Below, piece by piece: positions 15,700 to 23,276 of a stretch of DNA of 36,484 nt. The DNA lies in contig ONCT01000017.1 in NCBI GenBank assembly GCA_900316395.1, positions 1-36,484 on the forward strand. Direction: 5' to 3'. Position numbers and translations under genes: made by a program. This DNA comes from an uncultured Lachnospiraceae bacterium (GTDB lineage: Bacteria > Bacillota > Clostridia > Lachnospirales > Lachnospiraceae). The notes under the pieces are model-generated. The model was not told where the DNA came from and made no database searches. It was given only the letters and a program-made list of their open reading frames with translations. Each line of letters begins with the position of its first letter. Positions within the stretch are counted from its first letter, which is position 1.

Positions 15700-17182
15700 A
15701 CATAAATCCTCCCGCAAATGAAACAGATACAAACACAGCTATGGCCTGAATTAAAGCCACCCATACAAGTACCTGCAGCCAATAACTCTTGCCATCTAAT
15801 TTCTCTCGAACGGAAATGTTCTTCTCATGTAGTATATCAACAAGAAGTGCCAGACCAATTCCAATTGGCAATATGAACCAATCCCAATGCTGCAATTCGA
15901 GGCACTCGAAGCTTGTAAGGTCGAATCGAATACTGTTATAAAGCATTACAAATGCATCCTTCATAGATGTGGTACAATCGAAGACCCAACCTACAGTTAT
16001 TATGAATAGTGTTCTAATCAATGAGAACACTTTATAGCCAGTTGATTTGTCATTGATATGAAGCCCCTTCTTCCATGCTGCATATTCGTCAACAAGAATT
16101 GCAGATATGGCAAGAATAATACCGTTATAAAGACCCCATGCCAAATAGTTTGTCCCTAGTCCGTGCCACACACCAACAAGGATAAATACAATAATGTCCG
16201 CAATTGCCATACCAACTCTGTTGGCTCTTTTTCTGGACATTACCTTCTTAAGACCTTTCTTGGTCTTACCCATCCATTTAGAAATGGATATAGGATAGAA
16301 GATATAATCCTTCATCCACTGACCAAGAGAGATATGCCATCTACGCCAGAACTCTCCAAGTGACAATGAGAAATACGGTTGTCTGAAGTTATCCTTCATC
16401 CTAATGCCGAAGCATTGAGAAGCACCGCGGATAATATCTATTCCTCCGCTGAAATCTAAGTACAGCTGAATTCCATACGCGATAAAACCAATCCACACAG
16501 TTACACCATGTGGTACATCAGGGTTGTTAGTGAATATCTGTGCCACATAAGTTCCTGCCCTGTCAGCAACAACCAGCTTCTTGAATAAGCCCCAGAGCAT
16601 TAACTGTGAGCCGTGCTTAATATTAATCCAATCGAGTCTGTGCTCCTTGAATAATTCTGGAGCCAACTCTGAATATTTGCTAATAGGTCCCTGAACCATC
16701 TGTGGAAAATATGATGTGAATAATAGTATCTTGAAATAATTCTTCTCTGCTTCAATCTTACCCCAATACACATCAAGCATATATGATACAACCTGAAGTG
16801 TATAGTAAGACAGACCAGCTGGCACGATGAAAGTACCCATGAAGAATTTATAAGGATATGTCTCTCCCATGAAGGTCACATCATGATTGAAGACCTCCAT
16901 TCCAAGTACATATTTCAGAATAATAAGTACTGCAAATGCTAATACCATCCCACAAATCAGAAATGCCTTCTTGTGGTTCTCGCTTTTATCCATTAACCTC
17001 GCAGAGAAATATGTGACTGTAGAAGTGAATATAACGAAAAGTCCTCCGAAGTAACTTACAGAGAATATATATGCAAAGCTGAGTACTATAAGCCAGCCCC
17101 ATCTGTATTTGACAGGGATAATGTAATAAGTAATCACTGATATTATAAAAAAGGCCATAAAGCCTGCGCCAGTGATGCTCAT
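15686..17182 (-). CDS. MBOAT family O-acyltransferase (AlgI/DltB/PatA-like)
   Basis: About 498 residues with ten or more transmembrane helices. It has the MBOAT landmarks: FMGTFIVPAGLSYYTLQVVSY, FPQMVQGPISKYSELAPEL, LYLDFSGGIDIIRGASQCFGI, the FWRRWHISLGQWMKDYIFYP block and the active-site His in VGVWHGLGTNYLAWGLYNG near residue 335. These enzymes move acyl groups (usually acetyl) across or onto extracellular polymers. With the coupled SGNH-like gene it forms a typical two-gene wall or exopolysaccharide acylation unit; the acceptor is unknown. The ATG at 17182 (MSITGAGF) is preferred over 17203 because AAAGGAAG lies about 8 nt upstream. Confidence 0.92.
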   Translation of the reverse strand: MSITGAGFMAFFIISVITYYIIPVKYRWGWLIVLSFAYIFSVSYFGGLFVIFTSTVTYFSARLMDKSENHKKAFLICGMVLAFAVLIILKYVLGMEVFNHDVTFMGETYPYKFFMGTFIVPAGLSYYTLQVVSYMLDVYWGKIEAEKNYFKILLFTSYFPQMVQGPISKYSELAPELFKEHRLDWINIKHGSQLMLWGLFKKLVVADRAGTYVAQIFTNNPDVPHGVTVWIGFIAYGIQLYLDFSGGIDIIRGASQCFGIRMKDNFRQPYFSLSLGEFWRRWHISLGQWMKDYIFYPISISKWMGKTKKGLKKVMSRKRANRVGMAIADIIVFILVGVWHGLGTNYLAWGLYNGIILAISAILVDEYAAWKKGLHINDKSTGYKVFSLIRTLFIITVGWVFDCTTSMKDAFVMLYNSIRFDLTSFECLELQHWDWFILPIGIGLALLVDILHEKNISVREKLDGKSYWLQVLVWVALIQAIAVFVSVSFAGGFMYANF

Positions 17183-17324
17183 AGTTTGCTTCCTTTCTAT
17201 CATACTTAATTAAAGTGTCCACAAAAATACGCACTCTGTCCTATATAATATCACATTTTCCATTATCTTTCATTGTGCATTTATCACATTTATTGACTAT
17301 GAGTGGAAAAGAACTGTAAAATAT

Positions 17325-17332
17325 GGTATACT
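17325..17332 (+). promoter_or_regulatory. Possible extended -10 promoter of the deacetylase gene
   Basis: TGGTATACT near 17324-17332 fits an extended -10 (TGnTATAAT-like), 25 bp before the ATG. TTGACT at 17293 is too far away to be its -35. Confidence 0.35.
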
Positions 17333-17357
17333 ATTGAGCCGAAAAGAGGTAAAAATA

Positions 17358-18572
17358 ATGACTAATAAAAGTAAAAAAAGACTAGTAATAATCATAGCTT
17401 GTATTACTGTAATAGTTCTTGTTGCCATACTTCTAGTCTTCCTTCTAGGGAACAAGATTTCCTTTGTAACAGAAGACGGAAAGTCAATTGGTAACAACTC
17501 AACTATTGAGGTTGCACATGGATCTGCTGAGCTGCCTAAGATCAGCGCACTATATAATGACAAGACTCCTATAGATGTAACAACTACAGGAGAAGCAGAC
17601 CTTAATAAAATTGGCGAGTATAGGATAGCTTACTCTGCTTCCTATGACGGCAATGAAAAAACAATTAGCGTTAACATCAAAGTCGTTGATAAGACACCTC
17701 CAGAAATCAAATTAAAGGGTGGCGACGAGCTTAATTGGACTCTTGGCAAGGAATTCGTTGACCCGGGATTTACTGCAGTAGATAATGTGGATGGAGATGT
17801 TAGTGCAAATGTTAAGGTGTCAGGAACTGTCGATGCTAATACAGAAGGCGACTACACACTCACATACACAGTCAGCGATTCCGCAAAGAACGAAGCAACT
17901 GTAACTAGAACAGTTCATGTGGTTCAGAAAAAAGAAGTTGACCCAGGCAACAAGGTTGTATACTTGACATACGACGACGGCCCTGGACCTTACACCCAGA
18001 AGCTTCTTGACATATTAGATAAATACAATGTTAAGGTAACCTTCTTCGTAACTAATGGTTTCCCTAACTATCAAAATCTAATTGCTGAGGAAGCAAGAAG
18101 AGGTCATACTGTTGCTGTTCACTCATACACACATAAGTATGAACAGATTTATTCAGGTGTTGAAGCATTCTTTGATGACTTTAATAAAATGAATGATGTA
18201 ATAAAGAACCAGACAGGCCACGCAGCTTCAATCCTTAGATTCCCAGGTGGCGGGTCTAATACAATCAGCAAGAAGTATTGTCCTGGAATTATGACAACAC
18301 TTACTAATGAAGTTGGTAATCGTGGAATATTATACGCCGACTGGAATGTATCAAGTGGAGATGCTGGTGAGACAACAAGTACACAACAGGTTGTGGCAAA
18401 TGTTATATCAGGAATCCAGAAGAATAATGTGTCTACAGTATTACAACATGACATCAAAGACTTCTCTGTTAACGCTGTTGAGCAGATAATACAGTGGGGT
18501 CAGGCTAATGGATATACTTTCCTTCCATTAAGTGAAACTAGTCCTATGCATCATCACGCAGTTAATAACTAA
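17358..18572 (+). CDS. Membrane-anchored polysaccharide deacetylase (NodB) with Ig-like domains
   Basis: About 404 residues. A signal anchor (residues 8-31) is followed by a small beta-rich region, then a DUF5011-type Ig-like domain (about 113-188, DKTPPEIKLKGGDELNWTLG and YTLTYTVSDSAKNEATVTRTV), and a NodB deacetylase domain (about 198-395). Its motifs are TYDDGP with metal/catalytic Asp206-207, HSYTHKY with His255 and His259, the RFPGGGSN Arg motif at 284, and a late VLQHDI His. The likely reaction is deacetylation of GlcNAc or MurNAc in peptidoglycan on the outer face. The ATG at 17358 is chosen over an in-frame TTG at 17334 because AGAGGT lies 8 nt upstream. It is divergent from the MBOAT operon. 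Confidence 0.92.
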   Translation: MTNKSKKRLVIIIACITVIVLVAILLVFLLGNKISFVTEDGKSIGNNSTIEVAHGSAELPKISALYNDKTPIDVTTTGEADLNKIGEYRIAYSASYDGNEKTISVNIKVVDKTPPEIKLKGGDELNWTLGKEFVDPGFTAVDNVDGDVSANVKVSGTVDANTEGDYTLTYTVSDSAKNEATVTRTVHVVQKKEVDPGNKVVYLTYDDGPGPYTQKLLDILDKYNVKVTFFVTNGFPNYQNLIAEEARRGHTVAVHSYTHKYEQIYSGVEAFFDDFNKMNDVIKNQTGHAASILRFPGGGSNTISKKYCPGIMTTLTNEVGNRGILYADWNVSSGDAGETTSTQQVVANVISGIQKNNVSTVLQHDIKDFSVNAVEQIIQWGQANGYTFLPLSETSPMHHHAVNN

Positions 18573-18612
18573 TTAAATACCTATACAAAAAATTTCTCAA
18601 CAGGATGTTGAG

Positions 18613-18656
18613 AAAAGGCCTGCATCGACACGATGTCGAATTGCAGGCCTTTTTGA
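18613..18656. terminator. Strong bidirectional intrinsic terminator
   Basis: AAAAGGCCTGCA pairs with TGCAGGCCTTTTT, and inside it TCGACA CGA TGTCGA forms a further 6-bp stem. It has A- and T-runs on both sides and lies between the convergent deacetylase and fliS genes. Confidence 0.88.
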
Positions 18657-18660
18657 TTCT

Positions 18661-19134
18661 TTATGCTAAGAACCCTCTGTTACTATCAGTATCAACTGAT
18701 TCATTAATATCATTCTTACCGTAGGTTAGTCCTGCGGCTATCTTCTGTGCATTTTCCATAAGAGGAGCAGAATCATCACTCTCAGCAACTTCTTCAAACG
18801 CTTCTGATAAAGGTACGATTACCTCCTTAGCCTCAAGTATTCCTTCGTCTCTGCCGCTATACATGGATTTGGCAATTGCACGCTTACAATAATCGTATAG
18901 ACTATATAAATCCTTGGAAATGTCATAATTAAAATCTAATGCTTCCTGAAGATGCTCTAGTACTTCACTTGCATGGCGAAGGGCTTCCATATATTCTTCC
19001 TGTTCATGATTATGAAGACCGTCTAGTGCGTCATCAAGGTCGACTTTGATCATGTCGAATAATACTACAATAATTTCACTTTTGTTGCCATTAGTTATTC
19101 TTCTCGTAAAAGTATTAATAGCTTCCTGATTCAT
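18661..19134 (-). CDS. fliS: Flagellin export chaperone FliS
   Basis: A 157-residue, largely helical acidic protein. Features fit FliS: the N-terminal helix with SEIIVVLFDMIKVDLDDAL, then EALRHASEVLEHLQEALDFN and LYSLYDYCKRAIAKSM. FliS binds the flagellin C-terminus in the cytoplasm and prevents early polymerisation before export. It lies just downstream of the flagellin gene on the same strand, 257 bp away, separated by the flagellin terminator and a long inverted repeat. AAGGGGG lies 5 nt before the ATG. Similarity to textbook FliS is moderate and the C-terminal tail is longer, but the position supports the call. Confidence 0.82.
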   Translation of the reverse strand: MNQEAINTFTRRITNGNKSEIIVVLFDMIKVDLDDALDGLHNHEQEEYMEALRHASEVLEHLQEALDFNYDISKDLYSLYDYCKRAIAKSMYSGRDEGILEAKEVIVPLSEAFEEVAESDDSAPLMENAQKIAAGLTYGKNDINESVDTDSNRGFLA

Positions 19135-19160
19135 AAATACCCCCTTGTTAAATCTACTAT

Positions 19161-19225
19161 ATGTATACTGAGGGAAGCTGTACGCTCATGGGGAAAATCG
19201 CTTTACAGCTTCCCCCAGTATACAT
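19161..19225. repeat. 22-bp inverted repeat in the fliS leader
   Basis: Arms 19161-19182 and 19204-19225 match over 22 bp with one mismatch, around a 21-nt loop. On the minus strand it lies 27 bp upstream of the fliS start and is not followed by a T-run, so it is not a typical terminator. Its role is unknown. Confidence 0.75.
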
Positions 19226-19280
19226 TTACTTAATTTTACTCATTCGTATTTAATGTAATTATATTAACATACTTTTATAT

Positions 19281-19334
19281 AAAAAAATACCCCACATTGT
19301 ATGTTATGTATTATCGACATACAATATAGGGTAT
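19281..19334 (-). terminator. Flagellin transcript terminator
   Basis: On the minus strand, arms 19334-19317 and 19304-19287 form an 18-bp stem with two G-U type pairs, ending GGGGTAT followed by a seven-T run. It starts 58 bp after the flagellin stop. Confidence 0.82.
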
Positions 19335-19391
19335 ATGTATTATTAAAACAATTCGTCACACGAATTGTTGCCCTCATTATTAGCAGCATAT

Positions 19392-20777
19392 TTATTGTAG
19401 TAATTGAAGTGCTAATTGTGGTAATTCATTAGCCTGACTTAGAGCACTTGTTGATGACTGAGATAGTACATTGAACTTCGTATATTCTGTCATCTCCTTA
19501 GCCATATCTGCATCAGATATTCTCGATAACGCAGCTGTCATATTCTCACTTGTCTCATCAAGACTTGATACAGAACTCTCTAATCTGTTTTGATATGCAC
19601 CAAGCTCAGCTCTTGCTTTATTGATATAGTTAAGTGCATCACCTATCTTGTCAAGCGCGCGCATTGCGCCATTAACAGTGGTAACATCAACATCATCTAT
19701 ATACATATGCTCTGTATCCATAGCAGGTATTCTTACTGTCATATACTGACCTTCGTTGGCACCAATCTGTAAGTCCATTGGTCCAACATCAGTTACGTTC
19801 ATATTAACATCCCCTGTATATCCTGCATCTGCCAAGAATGATATCTCAAATCCACCTGCATCAGTAATTGTAATCTTATTACCGTCTGTAGTATATGTTG
19901 CCTGATTAGAAAATGCAGATGTCCTGTCTAGCGTAACCTGTGCATTCGTGCCAACTGAAGTGAACTCTGGAGCAAGACCAAAGGCTGTTGCAAGATCATT
20001 ATTAGAAAAGCTTATTGTAATCTCTGCTTCAGAACCATAGGCCACTGAATCAAATACTATAACATGCTCACCGTGGTCTCCGTACTCGGATACATTTACC
20101 TCTCCAATCTCTGACGCATTACGAATGGCTTCGTATACTTCCTGACCGGTCATTCCTTCCTTAATCTCTGCTACAGCTCCATTAATTTCAATCGTGCCTG
20201 CCTGTGCAGCGGTAATTGGTCCAAGATCCTCCCAGCTTTTTGTTGAAGCAATATTAGCATGTGTTGCTGCCGAATCAATCTTAAGATTATATTGTCCAGC
20301 GCTGACTTCTTTAGAAGCCTGCTGACGTGAAATATGTTCAGCATATATTCTTGTATTAATTGAGCCATCAAGTAATTTCTTCGTATTGAACTCTGTAGAA
20401 GTTGCTATTCTGTCAATCTCCTCCTTAAGAGAGTCAATCTCATTTTGAATAGCTTCCTTATCTTCCTGTCCTGTTATACCATTAGCCGCCTGTACAGCAA
20501 GCTCGTTCATACGCTGAATCATACTTGTAACTTCGTTAAGTGCTCCATCAGCTGTCTGCAATACACTTATTCCATCATTTGCGTTCCTTGAAGAACGATC
20601 TAATCCATCTATCTGCGCTCTCATCTTGCCAGAGATAGCCATACCTGATGGGTCATCAGCGGCATGGTTAATCTTAAAACCTGAAGATAATCTTTCCATT
20701 GTCTTGGCAAGGGAATTTTCATTTTTTAATAATTGTTTGTTAGTAATTAAAGCTGGAATGTTGTTGTTAATTTTCAT
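19392..20777 (-). CDS. Flagellin
   Basis: A 461-residue flagellin. The conserved N-terminal D0/D1 region (MKINNNIPALITNKQLLKNE, LSSGFKINHAADDPSGMAIS, NDGISVLQTADGALNEV) spans residues 1-140. The C-terminal D1/D0 region (last 85 residues) contains LGAYQNRLESSVSSLDETSE and ends in ALQLLQ. The central 190-residue insert carries a hook-IN-like segment near AGTIEINGAVAEI and a beta-rich variable domain exposed on the filament. The start at 20777 follows AAGGAG by 7 nt; an in-frame ATG 29 codons upstream lies inside the leader hairpin and is not the start. It is transcribed from a sigma-D type promoter (20988-21014) and terminated at 19281-19334; its chaperone fliS is downstream. Confidence 0.96.
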   Translation of the reverse strand: MKINNNIPALITNKQLLKNENSLAKTMERLSSGFKINHAADDPSGMAISGKMRAQIDGLDRSSRNANDGISVLQTADGALNEVTSMIQRMNELAVQAANGITGQEDKEAIQNEIDSLKEEIDRIATSTEFNTKKLLDGSINTRIYAEHISRQQASKEVSAGQYNLKIDSAATHANIASTKSWEDLGPITAAQAGTIEINGAVAEIKEGMTGQEVYEAIRNASEIGEVNVSEYGDHGEHVIVFDSVAYGSEAEITISFSNNDLATAFGLAPEFTSVGTNAQVTLDRTSAFSNQATYTTDGNKITITDAGGFEISFLADAGYTGDVNMNVTDVGPMDLQIGANEGQYMTVRIPAMDTEHMYIDDVDVTTVNGAMRALDKIGDALNYINKARAELGAYQNRLESSVSSLDETSENMTAALSRISDADMAKEMTEYTKFNVLSQSSTSALSQANELPQLALQLLQ

Positions 20778-20981
20778 ATTATACTCCTTATGACATAAAA
20801 CAAAAAGTGCAAGTGGAAATATAAATAAGCGTACTCGTCTTATTATATTTGCGCTTCCTTGCACCTATAATAGTTCCAACAGGTTTGTCCTTAAACCTTT
20901 ATATTGGATATCTGCCAGATGGAAACTCTTCCTTGTGATTTCTTCTGAAACCTTTCCATGTGGTAGTAATTATTTTTGTTA
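20778..20981 (-). ncRNA. Structured 5' leader of the flagellin mRNA with GGA motifs and a terminator-like hairpin
   Basis: About 203 nt of leader. In RNA order: AGTAA/TTACT hairpin; a TGGAAA/TTTCCA stem (20958-20920) enclosing GGTTTC AGAA GAAATC; an ATCT GGC AGAT hairpin; a hairpin (20907-20876) with AGGTTT AAGGAC AAACCT; and a long hairpin (20864-20807, GTGCAAG/CTTGCAC ends) followed by TTTTTGTTTT. Six GGA motifs are present, including ACAAGGAAG in a loop, AAGGAC as a hexaloop and AAGGAG as the Shine-Dalgarno. This pattern suggests CsrA binding, as in the Bacillus hag leader, and perhaps attenuation; both are inferred. Confidence 0.55.
20797..20864 (-). terminator. Terminator-like hairpin upstream of the flagellin ribosome binding site
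   Basis: GTGCAAG and CTTGCAC close a 58-nt hairpin with a long inner AAATATAATAAG/CTTATTTATATTT stem, followed by TTTTTGTTTT on the minus strand. It sits about 20 nt before the start codon, where it would act as an attenuator. It could instead be an mRNA stability element. Confidence 0.55.
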
Positions 20982-20987
20982 CTATGT

Positions 20988-21014
20988 ATATCGGTTGCTT
21001 TATAGAAATATTTA
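20988..21014 (-). promoter_or_regulatory. Sigma-D (sigma-28) flagellin promoter
   Basis: On the minus strand TAAA (21014-21011), exactly 15 bp, ACCGATAT (20995-20988), against the sigma-28 consensus TAAA-N15-GCCGATAA. It lies about 205 bp upstream of the flagellin start, next to the aroF terminator. Confidence 0.8.
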
Positions 21015-21026
21015 ATAGTAACCTAT

Positions 21027-21056
21027 AAAAAACCCTGTCACCTTATGGCGACAGGG
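21027..21056 (-). terminator. Terminator of the pheA-aroF operon
   Basis: CCCTGTC (21056-21050 on minus) pairs with GACAGGG (21039-21033) and is followed by TTTTTT. It lies 13 bp past the aroF stop and separates the operon from the flagellin promoter. Confidence 0.85.
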
Positions 21057-21068
21057 CAAAAACATTTC

Positions 21069-22100
21069 CTATAACAAGTCTGCAACTTCATATAACATCT
21101 TCTTAGTCTTCTCTATTCCAAGACATGGGTCTGTGATAGACTTACCATATACGCCATCATCAACACCCTGTCTGCCATCTTCAATATAGCTTTCTACCAT
21201 GAAGCCCTTAACGTGCTTGTTGATTGTCTCGCTATGACGACAGCTATGTAGCACCTCTTTAATAATACGAGGCTGTTCAAATGGATTCTTGTTAGAATTA
21301 GAATGATTAGTATCAACAATAATACTTGCATTCTTAAGTCCACTCTCATCATATCTGTCACACAGATGTATTAATTCTTCATAATGATAGTTAGGATTGT
21401 TCTCTCCATGCTTATTAGTATATCCACGAAGAATTGCATGAGCATAAGGATTACCCTCAGTATGAACCTCCCATCCTCTGTAGATGAATGAGTGTCCATT
21501 CTGGGCAGCCATAATTGCATTAAGCATTACAGAATTATCACCACTTGTTGGGTTCTTCATACCACAAGGAATACCCAGACCTGATGCAACTAATCTGTGC
21601 TGTTGATTCTCCACTGACCTTGCACCAACTGCAACATAAGCAAGAAGGTCATCTAAGTATTTGTGATTTTCAGGATAAAGCATTTCATCAGCACATGCGA
21701 ATCCTGTTTCCTTAACAGCACGCATATGTAATTCTCTTGTTGCAATTATTCCTTTGAATAAGTCAGGCTTCTTAGTTGGGTCTGGCTGATGAAGAATTCC
21801 CTTGTAGCCTTCACCAGTCGTCCTTGGCTTATTAGTATAGATTCTTGGGATAATAAGAATCTTCTCCTTAATATCCTCCTGTATTGGACGAAGCCTGTCT
21901 ATGTAATCTATTACACTGTCTTCATTGTCAGCTGAACATGGGCCAATTACCATAATTATCTTGTCTGTCTTGCCACTGAAAATGTTCTTAAGCTCGGTAA
22001 TTGTACTGTCAACAACCTCCCCCATTGTTCCACTTAGGGGATACATCTCCTTTACCTCCATAGGTAAAGCTAATTTTCTCTCAAATAATGTGTCCATCAT
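21069..22100 (-). CDS. aroF: 3-deoxy-7-phosphoheptulonate (DAHP) synthase
   Basis: A 343-residue class I (AroF/AroG-type) DAHP synthase. Motifs include the metal/PEP-site segment VIGPCSADNEDS near residue 55, IYTNKPRTTGEGYKG near 88, GARSVENQQHR and IPCGMKNPTSGDNSVM near 175-190, and IVDTNHSNSNK near 265. It condenses PEP and erythrose 4-phosphate, the first step of the shikimate pathway. The class is normally feedback inhibited by aromatic amino acids; which one cannot be told. The start ATG overlaps the pheA stop as ATGA, so translation is coupled and supply of chorismate is tied to its use for phenylalanine. Confidence 0.95.
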   Translation of the reverse strand: MMDTLFERKLALPMEVKEMYPLSGTMGEVVDSTITELKNIFSGKTDKIIMVIGPCSADNEDSVIDYIDRLRPIQEDIKEKILIIPRIYTNKPRTTGEGYKGILHQPDPTKKPDLFKGIIATRELHMRAVKETGFACADEMLYPENHKYLDDLLAYVAVGARSVENQQHRLVASGLGIPCGMKNPTSGDNSVMLNAIMAAQNGHSFIYRGWEVHTEGNPYAHAILRGYTNKHGENNPNYHYEELIHLCDRYDESGLKNASIIVDTNHSNSNKNPFEQPRIIKEVLHSCRHSETINKHVKGFMVESYIEDGRQGVDDGVYGKSITDPCLGIEKTKKMLYEVADLL

Positions 22101-23200
22101 AATTCTATTCTTCCTTTCATATCTCCTATAACTCTTAATTTATCACAAGTAGCTCCTAGCGCCTTAAGCATTCTCTTCTCATTTTCCACATTGCCATCAC
22201 CATCTGCTTCAACGTAGAAATAATAGGACCAGCTAAGAGACTTAAGAGGTCTGCTTCTTACGGCGCTCATATTATAGCCATAGGCACCTATTACATTTAT
22301 TGCCTTAGCAAGGGCTCCAGCCTCATCCTTAACCGTAAACATCATAATTATATGATTGTGCTTAGAGCCACCTAAGTATCTTGCCTGATTTCTTGAGAAC
22401 ACTGCAAACCTTGTGCTATTATCCTGAGACTGTGCAATGTTAGCATCTAATATCTTAAGACCATATATGTTAGCCGCTTCTCTGCTTGCAATAGCTGCAA
22501 CTGTCTTATCTCCCTCACTTGCAACCATCTTCGCCGCAAATGAAGTATTGCCAGCCTCTTCCTTCTTAGCGCCAATATTCTTGATGTAGCTATCGCACTG
22601 AGCCAGCGCCTGAGGATGGCTTATTACCTTCTTAATATCCTCTATGTTAGCATCCTTGGTACCAATAAGGCATTGCTCAACCTGCAATGTATATACGCCA
22701 TTAACATACAAGCTGCCTCGAAACATTATGTCCATAACCGAGCCAACCTCGCCTGCATAGCTATTCTCAATTGGAAGAACAGCCACATCACATTCACCAC
22801 GTTCAACAGCTTCATAAGCATCCTGAAAGCTCTTATAAGATACCTCTTCGCCTTCAGGGAAAATCTTGCCTGCTGCCATCTGGGCAAATGCTCCTTCTTC
22901 ACCGCAATAGGCAATCCTTGCACCACTAATACATTTTCTCTGATACTGCTTGGAAATATCCATTACATTTTCAAGGAATTCAACGTAATAGGATTTCAAT
23001 TCTTCGTCAAGAATCAAGTCCACATTGTTGTTAATTACCTCTCGCTCTCGCTCAGCATCGTAGATCTGGATTCCATTGCTCTTCTTGTACTCTGCAATCT
23101 GACCACACAGTTTCATCCTCTCTTCGAAGAGGGCAGCCATCTTCGAGTCGACTTCACTGATGCCTTCTCTGGCCTTCTTCAATTCATTCTCATCAACCAT
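22097..23200 (-). CDS. pheA: Bifunctional chorismate mutase / prephenate dehydratase (P-protein)
   Basis: A 367-residue three-domain protein. Residues 1-90 are an AroQ-type chorismate mutase (ISEVDSKMAALFEERMKLC, QIYDAEREREVI). Residues about 95-275 are prephenate dehydratase (ARIAYCGEEGAFAQMA, LPIENSYAGEVGSVMDIM, QDNSTRFAVFSR, with the TRF motif). Residues 285-365 are an ACT regulatory domain (FTVKDEAGALAKAINVIG, MSAVRSRPL), where phenylalanine normally binds. It converts chorismate to phenylpyruvate. AGAGG lies 7 nt before the ATG. It is first in a two-gene operon with aroF, overlapping by 4 nt. A terminator of the degV gene lies just upstream; no leader peptide or T-box was seen. Confidence 0.96.
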   Translation of the reverse strand: MVDENELKKAREGISEVDSKMAALFEERMKLCGQIAEYKKSNGIQIYDAEREREVINNNVDLILDEELKSYYVEFLENVMDISKQYQRKCISGARIAYCGEEGAFAQMAAGKIFPEGEEVSYKSFQDAYEAVERGECDVAVLPIENSYAGEVGSVMDIMFRGSLYVNGVYTLQVEQCLIGTKDANIEDIKKVISHPQALAQCDSYIKNIGAKKEEAGNTSFAAKMVASEGDKTVAAIASREAANIYGLKILDANIAQSQDNSTRFAVFSRNQARYLGGSKHNHIIMMFTVKDEAGALAKAINVIGAYGYNMSAVRSRPLKSLSWSYYFYVEADGDGNVENEKRMLKALGATCDKLRVIGDMKGRIEL

Positions 23201-23228
23201 AATCTTTTCCTCTTTTTCTTATTTATAC

Positions 23229-23260
23229 AAAAAAGCCCTGTTCCACATAGAACAGAGCTT
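23229..23260 (-). terminator. Terminator of the DegV gene
   Basis: AAGCTCTGTTC and GAACAGGGCTT (minus strand) form an 11-bp stem with one mismatch and a 6-nt loop, followed by a run of T. It lies 16 bp past the DegV stop and before pheA. Confidence 0.8.
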
Positions 23261-23276
23261 CAGATTACTTCAACTA

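Noticed and set aside
20778..20864. Upstream in-frame start of flagellin (29 extra residues)
   Set aside because: It lies inside the leader hairpin, lacks a ribosome binding site and is absent from the conserved flagellin N-terminus.
22097..23220. T-box or leader-peptide attenuator before pheA
   Set aside because: The only hairpin upstream is best explained as the DegV terminator; no T-box sequence or Phe-rich short frame was seen.
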